Of a stretch of DNA of 64,000 nt, positions 19,701 through 25,035 are shown piece after piece. Each line of letters opens with the position of its first letter. The first letter of the stretch is position 1. Source of the stretch: Azorinus chamasolen (Eukaryota > Mollusca > Bivalvia > Cardiida > Solecurtidae); NCBI GenBank assembly GCA_963576725.1, contig OY755242.1, positions 1,440,404 to 1,504,403 of the forward strand, in the 5' to 3' direction. The position numbers were made by a program, and so were the translations under genes. The notes under the pieces were generated by a model. The model had not been told where the DNA came from, made no database searches, and saw only the letters and a program-made list of their open reading frames with translations.

Positions 19701-21231
19701 GAGAAATCTAGTTTACACTCCAGTGGCCACATTTTTAGCCCAGTCTTCCTCAAACTTTCTCAGAGTGTTTGTCTTGGTGATATCAAGGTTGAGTGTGATC
19801 ATGGGTTGGGTGGGAATAAAAAGTAGGTCACTAGGTTAAATCTTTGAAAAAATACTTTAGAGGGCACATTTTAGCCCAATCTTCATTGGTCAGAATCATT
19901 GTCTTGATCAAATCAATAGACTAATTTTTTGAAACTCTTGTTCTGCAGAACCACTGCTATGATTCACTGCTCATGATCCACTATCAACATTGTTCATATA
20001 TTGCCCCTAAGGTCAATATTGACCCTAACCATGGGCTACCCAGCAAAAATCTTAAATCTATGGTATTCAGGTGAGCGATTTAGGGCCATCTTGGCCCTCT
20101 TGTTACTAAAGTTATGGGATTTTGAAAACTTTTTCACTGAAAAAAGTCCTTGATTTAGAAACAAGATGGCATACTAGTTTGATGCACTTTATTTCCTTTC
20201 TTAACCCTTTGAATGTCGAATTAACAATGAAACATGTATGTTCAGGACAGCTTTTCCTTGTGTCATTTTTTCTTACATTAATAATAATCAAGTAAAGATC
20301 AAAATAAGATTTAATGTCATCTCTGACTTTGGCGACTATGAAGACTTGGTATCCACCCACTTCCTGCAAAACCCTGAATAAGCCTTGTGTTCCAGAACAG
20401 CCCGTGTTTATTATTTTATGCCATTCAGTGGACAGAGAATTTGATTTGAATTGATTTGATTTTTTATGGGGAAGACTATCTGCTGCTCACCTGAAAAGGG
20501 ATTTTCATGTGGACTGGCTCATACTTCATTAGCTGTGTTGAACTCATTCCCTCATGTTGACACCTTTTGATGCCTCTCTAAAAGTCACTATTTATTTATC
20601 ACAATTGTTTCATAACTACACAATTCTGAAGTTTTCTTTTTCTCTAGTAAATGCTCCTTTTTGGTAGATTTATTAGCTTGTCTGTTTCAAAGAAAAGTCA
20701 AGCTATTGTGATCACTGGGTCGTAGTCATCATCGTAGTCGTAGTCATCGTTGTCGTCGTCGGCGGCGGCGTGCAAAAACTTTAATGTAGCTCATTACTTG
20801 AAAAGTATAAGAGGTATCAACATGAGTAGATCTCATTGAGGGGAAGGCCCCTACATAAGAGCCATAACTCTTGATTTCAGAATTTTGGAGTTACGGCCCT
20901 TTGTCGTTTTCATTTTTTTTTAATTTACCTGGACAAGTACCAAATCAGACGAGCGTTGGCGCCGCGTGCTAGGTTGGATCTAAAAATAGCTTATGAGGGA
21001 ATGGGTTAATAGTTTATTTGCGATTTGCCTTGTGCAAAGAGGTCTTTCTTGCAGAGTGGCTCATTTAACATATTGTGTTTTACAGTATATTCCTGGTTTG
21101 CCTTGTGTGAGTACCTGACAATATTCTCCAACATTGCGTTCCATGGCCTGTGTAATGTGGACTTTAGAGACTACAGTCTTACCTTCATGGCTACAGAGGA
21201 TCTAAGATCTGGATCATTCAAAAATCACTGA
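1671..21231 (+). CDS. PGAP2: PGAP2, post-GPI-attachment-to-proteins factor 2 (five exons)
   Basis: Coding exons 1671-1796, 8647-8905, 16647-16762, 18232-18340 and 21086-21231 join into 756 nt, giving a 251-residue protein, close to the length of vertebrate PGAP2. All splice sites are GT-AG and the phases agree (0, 1, 0, 1). The protein belongs to the Frag1/DRAM/Sfk1 family: an N-terminal membrane segment (about residues 5-31), the hallmark VPNFLPTVSSAIG stretch (43-55) followed by PQRYVWR (59-65), hydrophobic segments near 64-82, 101-122, 135-153 and 176-191, and a C-terminal CEYLTIFSNIAFH block (211-223) matching the family's last segment. Known role: a Golgi/ER membrane protein needed for fatty-acid remodelling of GPI anchors, so that mature GPI proteins are retained at the surface. 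No frameshift or stop interrupts it. The introns are full of transposons. The ATG is the first in the exon downstream of the 1608 acceptor. Confidence 0.93.
2481..2706. mobile_element. piggyBac-like MITE (family A)
   Basis: Begins TTAACCCTTTCC and ends in a degraded ...GGTTAA. The centre holds the family hairpin (AGCAAACAGAGCAGACCC ... GGTCTACTCTGTTTG) at about 2582-2668. TTAA on both sides and CCC/GGG termini fit piggyBac-type excision sites. No transposase is encoded. Confidence 0.75.
3480..3625. mobile_element. piggyBac-like MITE, left end degraded
   Basis: The core hairpin arms are at about 3536-3580 (GCAAACAGGAG... and GGTCTACTCTGTTTAC). The right end GGGAAAGGGTTAA is intact at 3612-3625 and shares its TTAA with the next element. 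The left terminus cannot be placed exactly. Confidence 0.6.
3622..3869. mobile_element. piggyBac-like MITE, abutting the previous copy
   Basis: Left end TTAACCCTTTCCG shares the TTAA of the preceding MITE. The core is near 3668-3731, and the right end is degraded (CAGGGAAAGGATGAA). Two elements back to back at one TTAA suggest one inserted at the boundary of the other. Confidence 0.7.
3969..4218. mobile_element. piggyBac-like MITE (ACTCCATG outer arms)
   Basis: Right end GGAGTAAAGAGTTAA. Centre CAGCTCCTATAGGAGCTG at about 4136-4152 is a perfect apex. The outer-arm sequence (ATTACTCCATGGAGATT, GAATATTAATTA) defines a sub-family that shares the core with the CCCTCATATAAACG type but has different arms. 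Confidence 0.7.
4297..4496. mobile_element. piggyBac-like MITE, degraded core
   Basis: TCAACCCTTTACCTGATGG on the left and CAGGAAAAGTGTAA on the right. Core arms GCAAACAGAGCAGAACC and GGTCTGCTGTATTTGC are still pairable. Both terminal TTAAs have decayed by one base. Confidence 0.6.
4824..5046. mobile_element. TTAA-flanked MITE with a different core
   Basis: TTAACCCTTAACCCACTG ... GGATAAGGGTTAA. The centre is a hairpin GATGCTGAGATTCTCAGCATC, unlike the CTCCTATAGGAG apex of its neighbours. It is probably a separate small family using the same TTAA signal. Confidence 0.6.
5198..5240 (+). repeat. Fragment of the TTAGCTCACC repeat
   Basis: GTTTAGCTCACC ... AAGGTGAGCTTTTAGACC resembles the opening hairpin of the long repeat at 18753. 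The remaining sequence to about 5430 has no clear match to that repeat's tandem part. A short A-G tandem (TTTAGATGAGAGA, four copies) lies at 5092-5138. Confidence 0.45.
5736..5957. mobile_element. piggyBac-like MITE with shortened hairpin
   Basis: TTAACCCTTTCCCTCATATAAACG ends and GGGAAAGGGTTAA ends are clean. The core is truncated: AGTAGACCCAGATCAGGGTCTGCTC joins the two arms directly, so the CTCCTATAGGAG apex is absent. A deletion across the hairpin tip explains this. Confidence 0.85.
5999..7061 (+). mobile_element. Internally deleted mariner-type transposon
   Basis: The 30-base terminal inverted repeats at 5999-6028 (CGAGGCTTGTTCGGAAATTA...) and 7032-7061 are perfect reverse complements. 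TA precedes the left end; the base pair after the right end is TG, so the expected TA duplication is imperfect. Inside lies a transposase remnant with an N-terminal helix-turn-helix region and a C-terminal tail, but no catalytic middle. Perfect repeats on a deleted body mean it was mobilised recently by a full-length relative elsewhere. Confidence 0.88.
6297..6767 (+). pseudogene. mariner transposase remnant (DNA-binding half)
   Basis: The reading frame codes 156 residues; the natural start is probably the internal methionine at 6396, giving MESDVKAEQRSYIKICAELG. From there it resembles the paired helix-turn-helix region of mariner-type transposases: ELGKTPVETKKML, VYRWHRKFAQ, a GRP linker (GAGRPTIV) and a second helix-turn-helix (TVRDIALKNDIGVATAHTIL). 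The DDE/D catalytic domain is missing. After ...EHLNV the sequence jumps to another frame, where 6747-6806 reads WVQRHMKCIKLDGIYFEKE then a stop, a typical transposase C-terminus. An internal deletion near 6735-6748 therefore fused the two ends out of frame. Not functional as a transposase; it might still bind the repeats. Confidence 0.82.
7074..7317. mobile_element. piggyBac-like MITE
   Basis: GTAACCCTTTACTC on the left, GGAGTAAAGGGTTAA on the right. Core at about 7115-7182 with apex CAGCTCCTATAGGAGGCG. It begins 13 bases after the mariner. Confidence 0.8.
7354..7593. mobile_element. piggyBac-like MITE
   Basis: TTAAACCCTTTCCTTCATATAAACG ... GGAGAAAAGAGTTA. Core at 7395-7462 with a decayed apex (CAGCTCCTATAAGATCC). 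Confidence 0.75.
7709..7940. mobile_element. Degraded piggyBac-like MITE
   Basis: GACCCTTTCCCTGTTG at the left. Core arms AGCAAACAGTGCAGACCCTGATCAGA and GTCTGATCTAGGTCTACTCCATTTGC at 7853-7916. The right end is lost. A second core fragment (ACAATGTAGACCATGATCAGA) follows at 7949-8013. Confidence 0.55.
8089..8337. mobile_element. piggyBac-like MITE
   Basis: TTAACCCTTCACTTGC ... AAGAGTTAA. The core hairpin at 8126-8203 has a clean CAGCTCCTACAGGAGCTG apex and arms beginning AAATAGTGAAGACCC. Confidence 0.65.
8647..8905 (+). CDS. PGAP2: PGAP2 coding exon 2
   Basis: Follows the acceptor TTGTTTACAG and ends at the donor GGAG|GTGAGT. It codes residues 43-128 plus the first base of codon 129, including the family-defining VPNFLPTVSSAIG and PQRYVWR motifs and two hydrophobic segments. 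This exon alone identifies the gene. Confidence 0.92.
8942..9105. mobile_element. Family B MITE (right part lost)
   Basis: TTAACCCATTCCATCATAGGC at the left. Family B core GAAACCATTGTGATACATAG ... TTTGCTCCTATAGGAGGCAATTGC ... CACAATGGTTTC at 9047-9113. It runs straight into a family A element. Confidence 0.65.
9106..9291. mobile_element. piggyBac-like MITE
   Basis: TTTCCTTCATATAAACACC to AACAGGGAAAGTGTTAA. The hairpin arms are diverged (GATTCAGATCAGATGGCTC / CTGTCTGATCCGGGTCTGC). Confidence 0.6.
9288..9466. mobile_element. piggyBac-like MITE, truncated on the right
   Basis: TTAACCATTTCCGTC at the left, sharing TTAA with the preceding copy. Core 9324-9395 with apex GGCTCCTATATATAGGAGC. The right arm stops where another repeat begins near 9467. 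Confidence 0.65.
9467..10270 (+). repeat. Tandem repeat, ~160-170 bp units, about five copies
   Basis: Copies share AAACTTCACAGGAATGTTCACCAGCATGAGTT, then GTGCACC, TTTTGAATTG, and GAGTTATTGCCCCTGATATGATAACTTAA before the next ...CTCTGAAACCAGTAG. Units are imperfect, so this is an old array. Reading frames across it are repeated low-information peptides and are not genes. Confidence 0.8.
10272..10556 (+). repeat. TTAGCTCATCTGAAC repeat, short diverged copy
   Basis: Opens TTTTTAGCTCATCTGAACAA with the hairpin AAGCTCAGGGTGAGCTTTGG. It closes with GGTAGTCAGTTGAGCGGTTAAGGGCCATAG and CACAAACACATCTTGTTA. It has the same ends as the longer copy at 18753 but lacks the 145-bp tandem interior. Confidence 0.75.
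10643..10840. mobile_element. Tigger-like MITE
   Basis: Ends AAACCTCTCTAAACTGGAATT and AGTTTAGAAGGGTTTTACTG. The interior is GGCAGGTGGCTGTTTAATGC ... GCATTAAGCTGCCACCTG around an apex GACTCCTAGAGGTGCC. TA follows the right end. Confidence 0.75.
10906..11054 (+). repeat. Tandem repeat, ~66-70 bp, two copies plus partial
   Basis: GTCTGCACTGTTTGCAAAT, then AACRCCATCARTATCTT, then AGGATTATACAGCTTATCAAG, repeated. The leading GTTTGC motif is a piggece of piggyBac-MITE core arm, so the array appears derived from a MITE fragment. A shorter tandem (ATGAATATGCAATCAATGTTCAG, three copies) lies at 11453-11527. Confidence 0.7.
11773..12060 (+). other. Open frame upstream of the endonuclease (doubtful)
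   Basis: A 95-codon frame, in phase with the endonuclease and separated from it by a single TAG at 12058-12060. Its first codons lie in the flanking MITE. The rest is rich in R, D, Y and S (for example SRDERHRRSYDNG) and could be the tail of an ORF1-like protein or simply noncoding leader. I see no RRM, zinc knuckle or esterase motif. Confidence 0.3.
12073..13293 (+). pseudogene. Retrotransposon endonuclease domain
   Basis: Read from about 12073 (FWNCNGF...) or from the first ATG at 12148 (MNLDIIGISETHL). AP-endonuclease motifs are in order: ISETHL (catalytic Glu), GSGGVGVFIK, SL-ending strand, CVCYLPPSN, GDFNIRVG at 12520-12543 and VPDHSVLSW at 12844-12870 with the catalytic Asp-His. This enzyme nicks target DNA to prime reverse transcription. 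The frame ends at 13293 because of a frameshift near 13275; the reverse transcriptase continues in the +1 frame. The endonuclease itself looks intact apart from the TAG upstream. Confidence 0.88.
13250..15586 (+). pseudogene. Retrotransposon reverse transcriptase domain
   Basis: A 778-codon frame, really the downstream half of one polyprotein; the ATG at 13250 lies before the frameshift and is not a natural start. Motifs: KNKACGFDGIPAEVL (about 13660), the NYRGIAVTS block, motif A YVDFSKAHDRID at 14051-14086 (family usually has KAFD), GLKQGCLLSTSLFNLYIND (usually LSP), the catalytic YADDL at 14351-14365 and the thumb block YRYLGLVL. Near the C-terminus CFNCENEVEDEMHVLMSC at 15350-15403 is the Cys/His motif usual in this group. 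One TGA-free frame over 2.3 kb implies a young insertion, though the changed residues and frameshift argue against activity. Confidence 0.9.
15892..16071. mobile_element. piggyBac-like MITE, left end lost
   Basis: Begins inside the core (ATAGGTGCTGTCTGATCAGGGTCTGCTCTG) and continues through ATTCAGTCAATGAATATTTATGATG to AAAAAGGGTTAA. Together with the preceding fragment it suggests two MITEs merged by deletion. Confidence 0.65.
16072..16440 (+). other. Intron sequence with two interspersed short motifs
   Basis: No gene or known repeat recognised. AAAGGGTGCTA occurs at about 16237, 16278 and 16430, and ACATGCRATATT at about 16303, 16363 and 16417, in a loosely alternating order. Confidence 0.5.
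16442..16570. mobile_element. Family B MITE fragment
   Basis: ATTGTAATAAATAGAGCATTTGCTTC ... CACAATGGTTTCAAAGTG, followed by ACAGAGACATCAAAAGGCTTC and AGAAAATGGGTTTAA, is the family B core and right arm. The apex is decayed (TATGAAGTATTAATG). Confidence 0.6.
16647..16762 (+). CDS. PGAP2: PGAP2 coding exon 3
   Basis: Acceptor TTGTTTCAG, donor GAG|GTAAGA. Codes residues 129-167 (DIHEYSF..., then a hydrophobic run ending in CILIKW). The HE pair matches the conserved 'IHE' region that precedes a membrane segment in PGAP2. Phase is 1 on entry and 0 on exit. Confidence 0.88.
16845..16925. repeat. Hairpin GTTTGGATCCAGATGAGATGC
   Basis: AACAGTTTGGATCCAGATGAGATGCTGAG pairs with GGCGTCTCATCTGAGTCTGAACTGTTTGG. 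Related hairpins lie at 22933-22992 and 60885-61052. It is probably the core of another MITE family whose ends I cannot place. Confidence 0.6.
17060..17275. mobile_element. piggyBac-like MITE
   Basis: AGAATGAATATTCC outer arm, core AGCAAACAGTGCAGACCC ... GGGTCTACTCTGTTTGC at 17167-17238 with apex GGCTCCTATCGGAGTCG, and a clean GGAGTAAAGGGTTAA right end. Confidence 0.75.
17563..17809. mobile_element. piggyBac-like MITE
   Basis: TTAACCCTTTACTCCATG at the left. The core is shortened and diverged (GCAAACAGCGTATATAGGAGC ... GGTCTGCTCTGTTTGC). The right arm AATATTCAGGATGTCATCATTTC is followed by a decayed end. Confidence 0.7.
17885..18220 (+). repeat. 36-bp minisatellite, nine units plus a partial tenth
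   Basis: The unit is AAATGTTATCATAGACTGGC followed by CTGTGGGGTCTGTGCT. Nine full units run 17885-18208, with a 12-base partial to 18220. The first and the partial last unit carry TAACAT where the internal ones carry TATCAT. Copies are otherwise identical, pointing to recent expansion. Being a multiple of three with no stop on either strand, it creates long false reading frames. It lies 11 bases from PGAP2 exon 4. Confidence 0.95.
18232..18340 (+). CDS. PGAP2: PGAP2 coding exon 4
   Basis: Acceptor TTTTCATTGCAG, donor ATA|GTAAGT. Codes residues 168-203 plus the first base of codon 204: a charged start (EQRQLQYK), a hydrophobic helix and YLYFRHN. Only 11 bases separate the preceding 36-bp minisatellite (including its partial tenth copy) from the exon, so the branch point and tract of this acceptor lie in or next to the array. 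Confidence 0.9.
18358..18561. mobile_element. Tigger-like MITE
   Basis: CAGTAAACCACCTATAAACC ... TTTAGAGGGGTTTTACTG with TA on each side (18356-18357, 18562-18563). Interior hairpin GTGGCTGCTTAATATTAG ... CATTAAGCTGCCACCTG with apex AGCTCCTCTAGGAGAT. Confidence 0.85.
18753..20103 (+). repeat. TTTAGCTCACCTGAGC repeat with ~145-bp tandem interior
   Basis: Opens TTTTTAGCTCACCTGAGCAA with the hairpin AAGCTCAGGGTGAGCTTTTG and a short CGTCGTCCGTCGTC tract. It then has about seven to eight units of ~145 bp built on CATGAAACTTGGTCAGAATG, TGTCTTGATAAAATCT, GAGTTTGAAAGTGGGTCA and ACTAGGTCACTAGGTCAAA. It closes GGTGAGCGATTTAGGGCCATCTTGGCCCTC. Overlapping 68-71-codon frames here are repeat artefacts. 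It sits in PGAP2 intron 4. Confidence 0.9.
20104..20526 (+). other. Intron sequence without recognisable features
   Basis: AT-rich intron 4 sequence following the long repeat. A TTAACCCTTTGAATGTCG at about 20201 resembles the left end of the TTAACCCTTTGAACG family, but no matching right end is visible. Confidence 0.4.
20527..21010. mobile_element. Family B MITE interrupted by another repeat
   Basis: Left part 20540-20672 has CATTCCCTCATGTTGACACC, ATTTATCACAATTGTTTCA and TAAATGCTCCTTTTTGGTAG. The right arm resumes at about 20972 with GGTTGGATCTAAAAATAGC and GGGAATGGGTTAA. Between them (about 20673-20971) is a different repeat opening TTAGCTTGTCTGTTTCAAAG, with a TCGTCGTCGGCGGCGG tract and GGCGCCGCGTGCT at its end. 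Confidence 0.6.
21086..21231 (+). CDS. PGAP2: PGAP2 coding exon 5 (terminal)
   Basis: Acceptor GTGTTTTACAG. Codes residues 204-251 and the TGA stop at 21229-21231. It contains the conserved CEYLTIFSNIAFH block and a hydrophilic tail. A TTTTTATGCTCCCC-type repeat begins 8 bases after the stop, so the 3' UTR is short or made of repeat sequence. I could not place a confident poly(A) signal. Confidence 0.9.
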
Positions 21232-21238
21232 ACCACAG

Positions 21239-21297
21239 CAGAACGTTTTTATGCTCCCCAAAGGGATTTGGGGGAGCATATATAGTCGCCGCTTTGT
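21239..21297 (+). repeat. TTTTTATGCTCCCC hairpin fragment
   Basis: TTTTTATGCTCCCCAAAGGGATTTGGGGGAGCATATATAG is the opening hairpin of the TTTTATGCCCCC repeat type seen at 28004 and 30820. Only the first 60 bases are present, directly after the PGAP2 stop codon. Confidence 0.65.
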
Positions 21298-21799
21298 TTA
21301 ACCCTGTACCTATTGAATATTCATGTAAGAAATAATTCATATTAACAAGATTATTTTTATAATGGTACATGAATATAGGACATTTTGGCTCACAGGCAGA
21401 AATGTGCCTTTTCATACATTTTCAAACAGAGTAGACAGTTCCTTTTCCTTTAGGAGCAGTCTGGTCAGGGTCTGGGTCCATGCTTATAAAACTTTTAGTG
21501 AGTTTGAGTACGTTCTCAAGCTTTTGATTCGTCAGATTTGAGCCTCTGGCTCAAATCTGACCAATCAAAAGCTTGAGAACTCAAATCTGACCAATCAAAA
21601 GCTTGAGAACGAAACCCAGACTCAACTAAAAGCTTTATAAGCATGGACCCTGTTCTGTTAGCTTGTGACACGATATAGATCTGAATTTAGTTTTTGTCAA
21701 AACAAAACAAAACATTCCCTTGAAAAGCTTACATAATAAAAATTAAATAATCATAATGTCGTTATTTCTTATAGGAATATTAAGCAGGGAAAGGGTTAA
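21297..21799. mobile_element. piggyBac-like MITE carrying a nested MITE
   Basis: TTTAACCCTGTACCTATTG ... CAGGGAAAGGGTTAA. The core is split in its right arm (CTGGTCAGGGTCT | TGTTCTGTTAGC) by the 177-bp element at 21474-21650. Confidence 0.8.
21474..21650. mobile_element. GGGTCCATGCTTATAAAA inverted-repeat MITE
   Basis: The termini GGGTCCATGCTTATAAAACT and its complement AGCTTTATAAGCATGGACCC are near perfect. The interior is CTCAAGCTTTTGATT...GTCAGATTTGAGCC and its complement, with one extra direct copy of the AATCTGACCAATCAAAAGCT segment. No coding content. A relative sits at 23955-24131. Confidence 0.85.
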
Positions 21800-21852
21800 G
21801 AATCCATTGAAAAATGGAACAAGCAGTTTCCAATATGATTGTGTTTCCAGTC

Positions 21853-22154
21853 GTAACCCATTCCCTTATATTGATGCCTTTTGACACCTCTGTAAAAGTT
21901 ATTTTATGAAACTACTGTGATAAATAGAGCAATTGTTCCATACAAGCAAGTGGTCTATTATTCACAATGGTTTGAAAACTAGACATGTTTAAACTTTTCC
22001 TTTTCTGAAAATTTTAGAATTATATAGTTTTGAAAAAAATTGTGATGAATAGAGAGTTTGACCCTCTGGAGCAAATGCTTAATTTCTCACAATGGTTTCA
22101 AAAAGTGATGTTTACAGGGGCATAAAAAGGCCTCAACATGAGGGAATGGGTTAT
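21853..22154. mobile_element. Family B MITE with two cores
   Basis: GTAACCCATTCCCTTATATTG ... GAGGGAATGGGTTAT. Two hairpin cores (about 21912-21973 and 22040-22094), both based on GTGATAAATAGAGCA and TCACAATGGTTT, suggest a nested or duplicated element. Confidence 0.65.
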
Positions 22155-22397
22155 CCCTTTCCATGTTCTATATTTAGACCAAATTTCAATATCTACTGAA
22201 TATTTGTGGACAAAATAGTAATAATGAAATATGGAAGGTGGAACATTAAGGCAATTTTAGAACCTAAAGAAACATATCAAATTCCATTAACAAACAGAGC
22301 AGACCCTGATCAGACGGCTCCTATAGGAGCCATCTGATCTTGGTCTACTCTGTTTGCAAAAGCGTGAAAACACGTTCATATGACGGGAAAGGGTTAA
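22151..22397. mobile_element. piggyBac-like MITE, well preserved
   Basis: TTATCCCTTTCCATG ... GGGAAAGGGTTAA. Core 22291-22361 with arms AACAAACAGAGCAGACCCTG and GGTCTACTCTGTTTGC and a perfect GGCTCCTATAGGAGCC apex. Confidence 0.85.
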
Positions 22398-22485
22398 CAC
22401 AGAACAGCCATCTAACTAATAAATGTAATTCTTTAACAAACATTCAGATTGTCAAGTGGTTTAGATCTTATGAGATCCCTAGTCA

Positions 22486-22730
22486 TTAACCCTTTCCCTG
22501 TTCTATGTTTATTCCAAATTTCAATACCTACCGAACAAAATAGTAAATATGGAACTAAATATGGAAGGTGGAACATTGTAGACATTTTAGAAAGCAAAGA
22601 AACAGATCTATCAAATTCTATTAGGAAACAGAGCAGATCCTGATCAGACGGCTCCTCTAAGAGCCGCCTGATCTGGGTCTACTCTGTTTGCAGATGCGTG
22701 AAAACACGTTTATATGAGGGAAAGGGTTAA
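22486..22730. mobile_element. piggyBac-like MITE, TTAA both ends
   Basis: TTAACCCTTTCCCTGTTC and GAGGGAAAGGGTTAA, both TTAAs intact. Core 22624-22692 with apex GGCTCCTCTAAGAGCC. A good reference copy for the family (237 bp without the TTAA). Confidence 0.9.
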
Positions 22731-22751
22731 TCTTATAGGCGCCTTACAACA

Positions 22752-22868
22752 CTGTAGCAAACTGAGTAGACCCAGATCAGATAGCTCCTGTAGGAGTTGT
22801 CTGAACTGGGTCTACTCTGTTTGCTAAGATGTTGGTTGAAAGGTGTATGTATGGAGTAAAGGGATAGC
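22752..22868. mobile_element. piggyBac-like MITE core fragment
   Basis: AGCAAACTGAGTAGACCCAG ... GGGTCTACTCTGTTTGC around AGCTCCTGTAGGAGTT, followed by ATGGAGTAAAGGGATA. The left arm is missing. Confidence 0.7.
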
Positions 22869-23119
22869 ATATGGAGGATTTAGTGTAAGACTGTCTGATG
22901 TAATATAATTATGTTGTGAACTCAAGATGACCTTTATCAGATAGTTTAGATCCAGATGAGATGCTACATCTCATCCCTATCTAGACTGTCACCCAGATGG
23001 CGTTATTGAAAAGAAATGACGGAAAAATCATCTTATAATATTGGGAATACAATTATTATGAATGCTTATAAAGGTTTAATAATGTAATAACTACAATATT
23101 GTATTCGACCCATGGACTA

Positions 23120-23328
23120 CAGTAAAACCCCTCTAAACCGGAATTCTAATAGAGAAAAAATTAGGAACTTTAAGGCTGGTAGCTGTTTAATGCAGGGTGA
23201 AAGTCATGCTTTCAGAAAGCTCCTAAAGGAGCTTTTTGCATGACTTTCGCCCTGCATTAAGCAGCCACCTGTCTCCATGACTGATATTTATAGTAATTTT
23301 AACGTCCGGTTTAGAGGGGTTCTATACT
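23120..23328. mobile_element. Tigger-like MITE
   Basis: CAGTAAAACCCCTCTAAACC ... GGTTTAGAGGGGTTCTATACT, with TA before the left end. The hairpin interior GCTGTTTAATGCAGGGTGAA / TTCGCCCTGCATTAAGCAGC has apex AAGCTCCTAAAGGAGCTT. Confidence 0.85.
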
Positions 23329-23466
23329 ATATTGTTTGCTGTGTTTATCACCGATTTACTCAATGGATGGTACTTTTTTTTACTCATGAAACTGTCTATA
23401 GAATTCAATGTTCTGATAATATTACATAAACATTGTTTAGGATGATTTTGATATGCTGTTCGGGTT

Positions 23467-23680
23467 TTAACACCCTCAATGCGGAATTGTCAAATAGACC
23501 ATTACAAAATTAAAAATAAGTGCGGCTTACCAGGAATATTCAGCGATATGTTTTGACTAAGTGTAATTTGACAAACAGTGCAGATACTGATAAGAGAGTT
23601 CCACTAGAAATCCTCTCATCTGGGTCTGCATTGTTTGCAATGGACATTAGTGACTCATGGTCCGCACTGAAATGGTTAAT
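23467..23680. mobile_element. TTAA-type MITE, 'GAATGTCG/CGCATTC' family
   Basis: TTAACACCCTCAATGCGG ... GTCCGCACTGAAATGGTTAA. The core TGACAAACAGTGCAGATACTG ... TGGGTCTGCATTGTTTGC is at 23569-23638. Outer arms differ from family A but match the copy at 52799-53000. Confidence 0.6.
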
Positions 23681-23954
23681 GTAGGATTTTGCTTGTTTTT
23701 GTCTCATGATACATTTATGTACCGGTACATGTAGAAGTTTTTGAAACTAGTTTACTTCTTGGCAGGTTCAACAAGAAGAAATATTTACATTTTCTTATTA
23801 TATGATGGGTATCATGTTTCAAAATAATTTAAATTTTTACAACTATTATATACTAGCAATTATATACACCAGTGTATAACTGGTAGAGACTAAAGACATG
23901 TGTTGACACATGTGCAGGGTAGACCCAGATTAGACATCTCTTCAAGTCTACTCT

Positions 23955-24131
23955 GGGCCCATGCTTATAAAGCTTTTTGTTGAGTCTGAGTTCGTTCTCA
24001 AGCTTTTGATTGGTCAGATTTGAGTTCTCAAGCTTTTGATTGGTCAGATTTCAGCCAGAGGCTCAAATCTGACCAATCAAAAACATGAGAACGAACTCAG
24101 ACTCAACTAAAAGTTTTATAAGCATAGACCC
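23955..24131. mobile_element. GGGTCCATGCTTATAAAA MITE, second copy
   Basis: GGGCCCATGCTTATAAAGCT ... AGTTTTATAAGCATAGACCC, 177 bp, with the same interior as 21474-21650. It sits directly after CAAGTCTACTCT, the right arm of a piggyBac-MITE core, as the other copy does. Confidence 0.85.
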
Positions 24132-24168
24132 TGGACAAATTGAGAATTGCTAAGCATCTCGTCTGAAT

Positions 24169-24415
24169 ATAACCCTTTCCCTGTTCAATATTCATGTCTG
24201 AATAATAACATCATGAATATTAATTAGCTGAATTTTTAGAAAATAAACTTTTCACGGAAATGTTTTGTTTTTGACACAAACTGTAGAATTAGATCTATAT
24301 CATATCAAAGCAAACAGAGTAGACCCTGATCAGATAGTTCCTATAGAAGCCATCTGATCTTGGTCTACTCTGTTTGCAAATGCGTGAAAAGAGGTTATAT
24401 GAGGGAAAGAGTTAA
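24169..24415. mobile_element. piggyBac-like MITE
   Basis: ATAACCCTTTCCCTGTTC ... GAGGGAAAGAGTTAA. Core 24308-24376 with apex AGTTCCTATAGAAGCC. Confidence 0.85.
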
Positions 24416-24447
24416 GCAGTTTGTAAATGCTCTTGTTAAGGTTGTAA

Positions 24448-24697
24448 TTAACCCTTTCCCTTATATTAACGTGTTTTCACGCATTTGCAAACAGAGTAGA
24501 CCCAGATCAGACGGCTCCTAGAGGAGCCGTCTGATCAGGGTCTGCTCTGTTTGCTAGTGGAATTTGACAAATCTGTTTCTTTACTTTCTAAAATGGCTAC
24601 AATGTTCCACCTTCCATATTCTATTATAGCTATTTTGTCCATGAATATTCAGTAGGTATTGGAATTGGGACTAAACGTAGAACAGGGAAAGGGTTAA
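24448..24697. mobile_element. piggyBac-like MITE, best-preserved copy
   Basis: TTAACCCTTTCCCTTATATT ... GAACAGGGAAAGGGTTAA, TTAA intact at both ends. The core 24487-24554 pairs GCAAACAGAGTAGACCCAGA with TCAGGGTCTGCTCTGTTTGC around GGCTCCTAGAGGAGCC. No protein is encoded; mobility would depend on a transposase supplied elsewhere. Confidence 0.92.
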
Positions 24698-24719
24698 CTT
24701 GTTACTTGATTATCCTGCC

Positions 24720-25035
24720 TTATTATGCCTTTGCAAAACCTGTAGACCCAGATGTCTGATGAGGGTCTGCTCTGTTTGCAAATAGAGACTGTCTAAGAAC
24801 ACTGTAGATCTGATTCTTCTTTATCAGCCAGGCCCATGGTCATAGTGAGAGTTACTCAGCATCTCATCTAAATTCAGACTGATTGCAAATGCAATTAAGG
24901 TCATGATTAAACGGTTGCTTGATAATCTCGCCATCTTATGCCGAGTAGACCCAGATTAGATAGCTCCTGTAGGAGTTGTCTGATCAGGGCCTTCTCTGTT
25001 TGTGTACAGATCTTTTTCTCTACTGCCAATTCTGC
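24720..25035. repeat. Two decayed piggyBac-MITE cores
   Basis: GCAAAACCTGTAGACCCAGA ... GGGTCTGCTCTGTTTGC at 24732-24780. GAGTAGACCCAGATTAGATAG ... AGCTCCTGTAGGAGTTGTC at 24949-25010. Outer arms are gone. Confidence 0.6.

Noticed and set aside
19176..19826. Series of overlapping 68-71-codon frames
   Set aside because: Each is the same reading of a ~145-bp tandem repeat; copies drift without regard to codon position.
22291..24554. CRISPR-like look of recurring palindromic repeats
   Set aside because: The repeats are dispersed MITE hairpins several hundred bases apart with TTAA/TA boundaries in a eukaryotic genome; no regular spacers and no cas genes.
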